Shown piece after piece: positions 7,720 through 14,142 of a stretch of 36,809 bases of DNA; position 1 is the stretch's first letter, and each line of letters begins with the position of its first letter. The DNA is from Anaerolineae bacterium (GTDB taxonomy: Bacteria > Chloroflexota > Anaerolineae > Aggregatilineales > Aggregatilineaceae), in NCBI GenBank assembly GCA_016926875.1, contig JAFGNU010000047.1, positions 1-36,809 of the forward strand, written 5' to 3'. Made by a program: the position numbers and the translations under genes. A model generated the notes under the pieces. That model had not been told where the DNA came from and did no database searches. It was given only the letters and a program-made list of their open reading frames with translations.

Positions 7720-9120
7720 ATGACTGATACGATCGACCAGTCAATCGATCAGCAGGCGGGGACCGAGGAAGAACCCCAGGTGTTCGACGTCCAAAAAGAC
7801 CTGAGCGGTGACTGGCGCTTTAACCGCCGTGACTTTTTGACGGCTGCCACTGCTGCTACGCTGGCAGGCACGCTGGCGGGCTGCGGCTCGGAGTCGGAAA
7901 CCAAAGTTCAAGAAGCGTCCGTCGGCACACCGGAATTAGAGCCAACGCTTGAACTATCAACGCTTGGACCCGCAGCGACACCCGGCCCTGCCGACTTGAG
8001 CACTACCTGTCAAGACCTCAAAGCGCACGACCAGGCGATCACTGCCCTGGCGATCTCGCCGGACGGCTCGCTGCTGATTTCGAGCAGTGAAGATCAAACT
8101 CTCAAACTCTGGTCCCTGCCGGAGGGTTATTTACTCAAAACCCTGGAAGATTCTACACAAGTTGTTCTTACCATGGCGATCACTTCGGATGGTTCGCTGC
8201 TGGCGTCCGGCGGCGAGGATGGACTTGTTAAATTCTGGTCCTTACCGGATGGCGAGCTGCTCAACACCCTGACAGATCAAAGCATGGTGGGACCAATATC
8301 CGCGCTGGCGTTTGCCAGGGACGGCTTGCTGCTGGTTGCGGCTAACAAGGCCGGTGGCATTATGTTGTACACCTTGTCAGATACCCAACCGCTTGACAGC
8401 CTGGGCATCGGGACCGTCGCGGATGTTATGGCACTCACTCCTGATGGTATGCTGTTAGCCTCGGTCATGTTTGATGGCGATACGACTCTCTGGTCACTGG
8501 CTGATAGCCAGGACCCGCAAGAAGTAGCGCGGTTTACCGATCATGGCAGCCTGGTCCAGGCTGTGGCGCTCACACCCGATGGCAGCCTGCTGGTATCAGG
8601 CGATGCACATGGTGTTATCGAGATCAGGACGGTGCCAGATGGTGAAGTGGTTCATACCCTAAAACACAGCAGCGGCGCGATCTGTTATTTGGCCGTGTCA
8701 CCGGATGGTACCAAGTTGTTTTCCGGCAGCCAGGACGGCACCGTCAAGGTCTGGCTGCTGTCCAACGGCGAACCGCTAATTGCGGCGGAAAGCAACACCA
8801 TGACCACTAAACTCGTCGTTGCGCCGGAGGAGCCCCTGTTTGTTGTTGGCACCAGAGAAGGACACATCCGGCTGTGGTCGCTGGTGGACGGCGAAATTAT
8901 ATCGTGCCTGGTGGACTCGTCAGTCAACGTTGATGTCGAGCTGGTCGATATTGAGTTGAACAGTGGGCAAACGGTTTCGATACCAGTCGGCGTGACGATC
9001 CCGCTGGGAGCGGTTTGTACCTGCAATACGGTCACCGTCTGTAGCTGCGTGGGGCATACCTGCTCATGCGTGGGCCATACCAGCGGCGGCAGCGGTGGGC
9101 ACTACTGGTTTCCTAACTGA
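7720..9120 (+). CDS. Tat-exported WD40 lipoprotein with CxC tail, putative modification substrate 2
   Basis: This 466-residue paralogue of the protein at 6270 has the same layout: PQVF at 19-22, FNRRDFL with R36 R37, lipobox LAGC with C55, and seven WD40 repeats. Its 44-residue C-terminus is identical in sequence to that of the first protein, with CxC cysteines at 433/435, 441/443 and 448/450 and the GHYWFPN end. The start at 7720 follows AGGAGGGGG at 7704-7712; an in-frame ATG at 7594 lies inside the previous gene and would destroy the alignment of the N-termini. The middle of the propeller has diverged much more than the two ends. Two identical tails on different propellers suggest that the tail is the functional or modified unit and the propeller its carrier or recognition head. 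Confidence 0.85.
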   Translation: MTDTIDQSIDQQAGTEEEPQVFDVQKDLSGDWRFNRRDFLTAATAATLAGTLAGCGSESETKVQEASVGTPELEPTLELSTLGPAATPGPADLSTTCQDLKAHDQAITALAISPDGSLLISSSEDQTLKLWSLPEGYLLKTLEDSTQVVLTMAITSDGSLLASGGEDGLVKFWSLPDGELLNTLTDQSMVGPISALAFARDGLLLVAANKAGGIMLYTLSDTQPLDSLGIGTVADVMALTPDGMLLASVMFDGDTTLWSLADSQDPQEVARFTDHGSLVQAVALTPDGSLLVSGDAHGVIEIRTVPDGEVVHTLKHSSGAICYLAVSPDGTKLFSGSQDGTVKVWLLSNGEPLIAAESNTMTTKLVVAPEEPLFVVGTREGHIRLWSLVDGEIISCLVDSSVNVDVELVDIELNSGQTVSIPVGVTIPLGAVCTCNTVTVCSCVGHTCSCVGHTSGGSGGHYWFPN

Positions 9121-9129
9121 GGCATCGAT

Positions 9130-9163
9130 TTGCACTACCGGTTATCTTCACACTAGAATAACC
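9130..9163 (+). promoter_or_regulatory. Candidate promoter and overlapping dyad before WD40 gene 3
   Basis: TTGCAC (9130-9135), 18 bases, then TAGAAT (9154-9159). A perfect 6-base inverted repeat GGTTAT/ATAACC (9140-9145 and 9158-9163) overlaps the -10 hexamer. It is conserved in layout with 7656-7691, so both genes may share one regulator. The dyad could be an operator or an RNA hairpin. Confidence 0.5.
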
Positions 9164-9193
9164 AAACGCGTTTCGTAAGGAGGAGATGATAGT

Positions 9194-11062
9194 ATGACCG
9201 ATGAGATGAACAAGCCAAAAGATCAGCAAGAGGGGGCCGAGGAAGAACCCCAGGTATTCGACGTCCAGAAGGACCTGGACGGCGACTGGCGTTTTAACCG
9301 GCGTGGTTTCCTGGCGGCGATGGGCGCGGCGACGGCGGCTACCATCGCCAGTAAGTATGCCGATGAATCAGGGCAGAAAATGCTGCGGCGTATCGAGGGG
9401 CAGGCCGGTTCGCAGTATTTGCGGCAGACTACGACCATCCGCGCCCACATGGACGATGTGCTGGCGCTGGCGGTGGCGGCAGATGGCGCAATCCTGGCCT
9501 CTGCCAGCGAGGACAACACCGTTAAACTGTGGACGCTGCCTGATGGTGCGATGTTCAAGAAGCTTGAAGGCCATTCGAACATCGTAAGCTGCCTGGCTGC
9601 CAGCCCCGATGGTACACTCCTGGCTTCGGCGGGCAGCGACCGGACGATCAAGCTGTGGACGCTGCCCGATGGCGAGGCACAGGCCAGCCTGACCGGTCAC
9701 TCCGACGTGATCACGGCCCTGGCGGTCAGCCCGGACAGCACCATTCTTGCTTCCGGCAGCAGCGACCGGACTGTCAAGTTATGGTCACTGCCCGGCGGCA
9801 CCGAACTCGCCACGCTGACAGGACATGGCGGACCGGTCAATGCCCTGGCAATCAGCCCGGATGGCACGATCCTGGCATCCGGCAGCAAAGACGGTACCGT
9901 CAAACTGTGGTCGCTGCCCGATGGTGCTGGACTGGCCACCCTGCAAGGCTATACCGATGAGGAAATCTGGTATGTTGACGCGACGGACAATGTCAACATC
10001 CGCTCATGCGCCACGCTGAGCTGCGGCATCGTCGATTCGGCCAGCCCTGGCGATATTCTCCAGGTGCTTTCGACCGAGGACGATTGGCACGAAATCCGCT
10101 TGGCCGACGGCGAAACAGCCTATATCGCCGCCTGGCTGACGGCGCCGCTGGAGCGCAGCGCCAGTAAGCTTGCCATCAGCCCAGACGGCACACTGTTGGC
10201 CGCCGCAGGCAGCGCCGGGACGGTTAAGGTGTGGTCACTGCCCGACGGCGCGGAACTTGCCACGCTGGCGGGCGACATGGGCGCGATCAGCACGCTGGCG
10301 ATCAGCCCGGATGGCACGATCCTGGCAACGGCTAACGCAGACGGCACCGTGCGGCTGTGGTCGCTGCCCGACGGCGCGGCGCTTGCCACCCTGAGCGGGC
10401 ATTCTGCCTGGGTGAATGCGCTGGCGATCAGCCCGGATGGCACGATGCTGGCATCCGGCAGCAACGACAACACGGTTAAACTGTGGTCGCTGCCCGGCGG
10501 TGGTGAACTCGCCACACTGCAAGGCCATTCGGACGCGGTGAACGCCCTGGCGATCAACCCGGACAGTTCGCTGTTAGCCTCTGCCAGCAGCGACCGGACC
10601 GTCAAGCTGTGGGAGATCCCGGCAGGCTTGCTGTATCTCTCACTGATGGATATTTCGGTCAACGTGGACACCGTCGAAGGCGTGGTGTACGAAATGCCTG
10701 CCTCGGCTGTCACGGGTGGCGAACCCAGCGACAGCGGCGCAGCCGGGGCGGCTGGAGCGGCTGGCTTTATCCAGTTCACGCTGCCCTGTGGCTCGCCTAT
10801 CCCGGCGGGCGCGGTCTGCATCTGCAACTGCGTGGCCGGGGAGGTGCCGACCTGCCAGTGTGTCGGCTATGTGGCGCCGCCGTGCGAGTGTGACACGGTC
10901 TGTACCTGCGACACCGTCTGCACCTGTGACGGGCACGTCGCCTGCACGTGTGACGCGGTGTGTTCATGCGACGGCCACACGGTGTGTACCTGTGATACAG
11001 TATGCACCTGCGATACCGTGTGCTCATGTGTTGGCGCCGGTCACTACTGGTATCCAAACTAA
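9194..11062 (+). CDS. WD40/SH3b protein with long CxC-repeat tail, putative modification substrate 3
   Basis: This 622-residue protein has the strongest ribosome-binding site of the locus (AAGGAGGAG). PQVF is at 19-22 and a twin-arginine motif FNRRGFL (R36 R37) follows. The hydrophobic segment is poor and there is no lipobox cysteine, so anchoring must differ from the two paralogues. Four WD40 repeats (about 83-250) are followed by an inserted bacterial SH3 domain (about 257-319, VNIRSC then DDWHEIRL and AYIAAWL), then four more WD40 repeats (to about 484). An Ala/Gly-rich linker (about 514-524) leads into a tail from C532 with 22 cysteines. These include ten CxC units, many of them in a six-residue C-T-C-D-T-V pattern, ending in GHYWYPN. 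The SH3b domain suggests contact with cell wall or another surface ligand. Modification of the tail is inferred from context. Confidence 0.85.
   Translation: MTDEMNKPKDQQEGAEEEPQVFDVQKDLDGDWRFNRRGFLAAMGAATAATIASKYADESGQKMLRRIEGQAGSQYLRQTTTIRAHMDDVLALAVAADGAILASASEDNTVKLWTLPDGAMFKKLEGHSNIVSCLAASPDGTLLASAGSDRTIKLWTLPDGEAQASLTGHSDVITALAVSPDSTILASGSSDRTVKLWSLPGGTELATLTGHGGPVNALAISPDGTILASGSKDGTVKLWSLPDGAGLATLQGYTDEEIWYVDATDNVNIRSCATLSCGIVDSASPGDILQVLSTEDDWHEIRLADGETAYIAAWLTAPLERSASKLAISPDGTLLAAAGSAGTVKVWSLPDGAELATLAGDMGAISTLAISPDGTILATANADGTVRLWSLPDGAALATLSGHSAWVNALAISPDGTMLASGSNDNTVKLWSLPGGGELATLQGHSDAVNALAINPDSSLLASASSDRTVKLWEIPAGLLYLSLMDISVNVDTVEGVVYEMPASAVTGGEPSDSGAAGAAGAAGFIQFTLPCGSPIPAGAVCICNCVAGEVPTCQCVGYVAPPCECDTVCTCDTVCTCDGHVACTCDAVCSCDGHTVCTCDTVCTCDTVCSCVGAGHYWYPN
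9962..10150 (+). other. SH3b domain inserted in the WD40 protein
   Basis: Residues of about 257-319 of the 9194 gene match the bacterial SH3 (SH3_3-like) pattern: VNIRSCATLSCGIVDSASPG, then ILQVLSTEDDWHEIRL and TAYIAAWL. The insertion falls cleanly between WD40 repeats 4 and 5. In other exported proteins such domains bind peptidoglycan or other wall ligands. Confidence 0.75.
10883..11029 (+). repeat. In-frame 18-bp cysteine-codon repeats in the WD40 tail
   Basis: Eight CxC units lie in tandem, mostly with an 18-base period encoding C-D-T-V-C-T with variants such as C-D-G-H-V-A. Codons differ between units (TGC/TGT, GAC/GAT, ACC/ACG/ACA), so protein sequence and not DNA identity is being kept. 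The array is part of the coding region. Confidence 0.85.
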
Positions 11063-11112
11063 ACCCGTTCAGCCAAACAGCAGGCCGCTAGATAGTTGCA
11101 GAAAGCGTATCC

Positions 11113-12492
11113 ATGGAAGCCTACGTCATTCCCATCGAAGATAAATACATCATCTACCGGCCCCTGCTGCGGCTGGCATTTGTTGGCAACCAGGCCATGG
11201 CCGATCTGGCACTGAGCCTGGCAGATAACGATCCCTCCTCCGGTGCTGACGCGCCGGGGGAGATTGTTTCGTTTCTTGACAAGATCGGCTTTCTGAAGCC
11301 AGACCCCGCGCCTCCGCCAGCGCCCGATCCCGCGTACCGACCGACCACCGCCGTGCTGCTGATGACCAACCGCTGCAACCTGCGCTGCACCTACTGCTAT
11401 GCCAATGCGGGCGTGCTGAAGCCGGAGGACCTGTCGCTGGAACTGGCGCAAACGGTGATCGACCAGGTCTGTCAAAATGCCATCGAGCGCAGCAGGCCGC
11501 ATTTTGATATGTGCTTTCATGGCGGCGGCGAGCCAACCCAGGCATGGACTGTGATGAAAGAAGCGACCGCTTACGCGCGGAGCAAAGAACTGCCCTGCAA
11601 AATATCGGTCGTCAGCAACGGGGTATGGTCATCCCAGCAGCGCGACTGGGTGCTGAATAACCTGGACAACGTCACCATCTCGCTGGATGGCAGCCCTGAA
11701 ACACAAGACCACCAGCGCCCGCTTGCTTCTGGCGAAGGGTCATCCCGGTACGTGATGGAAACGGTCGCGGCGTTGGATGCGGCTCGGCTTCCCTACGGTC
11801 TGCGCATGACGGCCACCGCCCCCTGGCGCGGCGTGTTTCCGGAGGATGTGCGCTACCTGTGCGAGCATACCGGCTGCCGTTCGATCCAGGTTGAACCGGC
11901 CTTCAACATCCGGCGCGGCGAGCACCAGGAATCCACCCGCAAGCAGGGCGAAGCGTTTGTTGACGCGTTCATGGAAGCTTACGAGATCGCGGTGCAGGCC
12001 GGGCGCAACCTGGTCTATTCCGGCGCGCGGCCCTGGCTGCTGACACAAACCTTTTGCTCGGCAGCCTACGAAGGGCTGATCGTCAATGCTGCCGGGCACC
12101 TGGTGACATGCTACGAGATCGCCAGCGATGATCACCTGCTCTCGGATCTGTCGACGGTGGGGCAGGTGGTTGATTCGCGCATCGAAATAGATGACGCAGC
12201 GCGGGACCGCCTGCTGTCGATGCTGGACAGTCGCAAGCCCACTGTCTGCCGGGACTGCTTCTGCCGCTGGCACTGCGCCGGGGACTGCTATACCCGCTCG
12301 CGCGTGGTCGAAGACGGCCAGGTGGTCGACTCGTTGGCGCGCTGCGATACCAACCGCGCGATCACAGCCCGCCTGCTGTTGTGGTATATCATGGCCTGTG
12401 ATGGTGTCTGGCGCGGGCAAAGCATCCTGACCTACCCGCCCGCGCAAGCCGAGCAGGCCTGTGCAACGGTCGAAGCATGTCGTCCCCTGTAA
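11113..12492 (+). CDS. Radical SAM/SPASM peptide maturase (maturase 3)
   Basis: This 459-residue protein has an N-terminal domain like that of maturase 1 (VIPIEDKYIIYRPL), perhaps an in-built RRE-like winged helix. The radical-SAM motif is NRCNLRCTYC (C88, C92, C95), with GGGEP at 137-141. SPASM cysteines are at about 315, 333, 379, 382, 384, 388, 392 and 411 (VCRDCFCRWHCAGDC). It follows the third WD40 gene by 50 bases and overlaps the next gene by 16. No clear ribosome-binding site is seen before 11113. The proximity to the longest cysteine tail suggests that tail as substrate, but this is inference. The enzyme could form thioether, carbon-carbon or other cross-links, which sequence alone does not tell. 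Confidence 0.9.
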   Translation: MEAYVIPIEDKYIIYRPLLRLAFVGNQAMADLALSLADNDPSSGADAPGEIVSFLDKIGFLKPDPAPPPAPDPAYRPTTAVLLMTNRCNLRCTYCYANAGVLKPEDLSLELAQTVIDQVCQNAIERSRPHFDMCFHGGGEPTQAWTVMKEATAYARSKELPCKISVVSNGVWSSQQRDWVLNNLDNVTISLDGSPETQDHQRPLASGEGSSRYVMETVAALDAARLPYGLRMTATAPWRGVFPEDVRYLCEHTGCRSIQVEPAFNIRRGEHQESTRKQGEAFVDAFMEAYEIAVQAGRNLVYSGARPWLLTQTFCSAAYEGLIVNAAGHLVTCYEIASDDHLLSDLSTVGQVVDSRIEIDDAARDRLLSMLDSRKPTVCRDCFCRWHCAGDCYTRSRVVEDGQVVDSLARCDTNRAITARLLLWYIMACDGVWRGQSILTYPPAQAEQACATVEACRPL

Positions 12493-13634
12493 CCGGTACG
12501 CTGCCCGCGCGCCTGCGACTGATCTACGAAGCCGTCCAGCAGTCTGAACGGGCCGCGCCCACACCCAGCGCGCTCCGGCAGGATTGGGATGCCTACCTGG
12601 CGCAGGTGCGGCAGGATATTCGCGCTGTTCACATCGAAGGCGGCGGCGAGATCGTTTACCTGGGCGAACTGTCGCCCGGCTGCCAGGCGTGCAAAGACGG
12701 CACCTGGGACTGTGTATTCACAACGGTGCACTGCAACCTGAGCTGCGCGTTTTGCTGCAATCCGCACGCCATCCCGCCAGACTATGCCGGATCAGCGTTT
12801 GGCCACACGCCGGAGCAGATCACCGACAACTACGCCCGAACACACATCACGGGCATCAGCTTTTCCGGCGGCGATCCGTTCGTGGACGTCGAGAAGTTGT
12901 TCGACTGGATCGCCCGCTTTAAACGGCGCCGCCCAGATGCGTACACCTGGCTGTATACCAACGGCCTGCTGGCCGATGCACCTACGCTCCGGCGGCTGGC
13001 AGAACTGGGCATCGACGAGATACGCTTTAACATGGCCGCTACCGGCTATACACACCCGGTTGTACTGGCTAACGTGGCCGCTGCTGCGCGCCAGATTCCC
13101 ACCGTCACGGTTGAAATACCGGCTATCCCGGAAGATGCGGATAAGCTGCTCAACAGCCTGGAAGTGTGGTGCGCGCACGGTGTGCGCTTTTTGAACCTGC
13201 ACGAATTGATGTTTGAGCCGGGCACCAACGCCGCCGCGCTGTCCGGCCCCCGGCAGACGGTGATCACGCCGGATGGGCACCGCACCGCGATCCACCCGGA
13301 CAGCCGCGCCCTGACGCTGGCCGTGATGCGCAGGGTTCAGGCTGAGCGCCTGCCGCTGTCGGTGAATGACTGCTCGATGCAGAGCAAGTTTCGCCAGTTG
13401 CGCGGACGGCGGCGCTGTCTGGCCCCGCTGATGCGAGCGCCCCACGAGCAGCACAGCGACACCGTGTATGAAAGCTGCTGCGCCTTCTGGGGCGACGATG
13501 TCCGCTTTTTCCACCCGGACGCCCTGGCAGATAGGCGCCGGGAATTTCCGGATCACCGGTTCGTGAAGCTCACCCGGATCGCGCCGCTCTCGGTTTTTGA
13601 CGACCCGCTATGGATCGCTTTTGAAGAACTGTAA
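12477..13634 (+). CDS. Radical SAM protein related to the COG2108 type (maturase 4)
   Basis: This 385-residue protein has a cysteine trio upstream of the radical-SAM site, CQACKDGTWDC (C69, C72, C79). The cluster motif HCNLSCAFCC (C86, C90, C93) and a GGDP follow. A CxxC...W..C element just before the CX3CX2C site is the pattern I recall from the COG2108 proteins related to pyruvate formate-lyase activating enzyme and from Mmp10-like enzymes. Further cysteines lie near the C-terminus (NDCSMQ, RRCLAP, YESCCAFW), possibly for another cluster. It starts within the end of maturase 3, so the two are co-translated. The product differs in type from the SPASM maturases and may add a second kind of modification. 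The substrate is unknown. Confidence 0.82.
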   Translation: MSSPVTGTLPARLRLIYEAVQQSERAAPTPSALRQDWDAYLAQVRQDIRAVHIEGGGEIVYLGELSPGCQACKDGTWDCVFTTVHCNLSCAFCCNPHAIPPDYAGSAFGHTPEQITDNYARTHITGISFSGGDPFVDVEKLFDWIARFKRRRPDAYTWLYTNGLLADAPTLRRLAELGIDEIRFNMAATGYTHPVVLANVAAAARQIPTVTVEIPAIPEDADKLLNSLEVWCAHGVRFLNLHELMFEPGTNAAALSGPRQTVITPDGHRTAIHPDSRALTLAVMRRVQAERLPLSVNDCSMQSKFRQLRGRRRCLAPLMRAPHEQHSDTVYESCCAFWGDDVRFFHPDALADRRREFPDHRFVKLTRIAPLSVFDDPLWIAFEEL

Positions 13635-13674
13635 AAAATCGCATGGTCACCCAGTCCGACGGAGCACCAGCCTG

Positions 13675-14142
13675 ATGACCGATAACAAACAGCCTCAGTC
13701 CATAGCCTGCAACCGGCGGCGGTTTTTGCCGCTGCTGCTGCAAGAGATTTTTGTCACGTTTGACTCGTTCAAAGGCAAGCCGGTCCACCAGTTGACCGAC
13801 CTGGGTAAGTTACCCGACGAAGAGATCGCGTTGATCAAACCGGTGATCAACCCACAGTACCAGGTATTTACCGAGCGGGGGCACGTTTGCGCCCGGCACA
13901 AAGAAACCGGGTCGTCCTTGCAGCTTTTCGCTATGCAGCAGGCTAACCTGGAGGTTTTTAACCGGATCAACGGGCAGATCACGCTGGGCGAGATCGGCGC
14001 GCAGGTTGCCCAGGAACTCGACTGGGACGAAGATGCTGCCTTCGAGCATGTGAAAGAGCTGTTCCTGTCGCTGGCGGTTCACCTGGTGTGCGTGCCGAAA
14101 AACACGCCGGACCTGGATGATCAGGACCAGGACCGCGCCTGA
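13675..14142 (+). CDS. PqqD-like RRE protein with N-terminal extension
   Basis: This 155-residue protein has two parts. The C-terminal half (LEVFNRINGQITLGEIGAQ, then an acidic stretch and EHVKELFLSLAVHLV) fits the PqqD/RRE pattern. The N-terminal half holds CNRRRFLPLLLQEIF, then a segment with PVHQLTDLGKLPDEEIALI. The NRRRFL element resembles the twin-arginine core of the WD40 proteins, but no hydrophobic signal core follows. It may be a mimic or only a basic amphipathic helix. The start at 13675 has a GGAG 11-14 bases upstream; an in-frame ATG at 13597 lies inside maturase 4. It overlaps the next maturase gene (TGATG). The likely role is adaptor for the second set of maturases. Confidence 0.68.
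   Translation: MTDNKQPQSIACNRRRFLPLLLQEIFVTFDSFKGKPVHQLTDLGKLPDEEIALIKPVINPQYQVFTERGHVCARHKETGSSLQLFAMQQANLEVFNRINGQITLGEIGAQVAQELDWDEDAAFEHVKELFLSLAVHLVCVPKNTPDLDDQDQDRA

Noticed and set aside
10883..11029. Short regular repeats that could suggest a CRISPR array or tandem DNA repeat
   Set aside because: The units are in frame, encode C-D-T-V-C-T, differ at synonymous sites and have no spacers; they are protein repeats.
6270..11062. WD40 genes as STAND/NLR-type defence proteins
   Set aside because: No NTPase or effector domain is present; the proteins have Tat signals and are exported.
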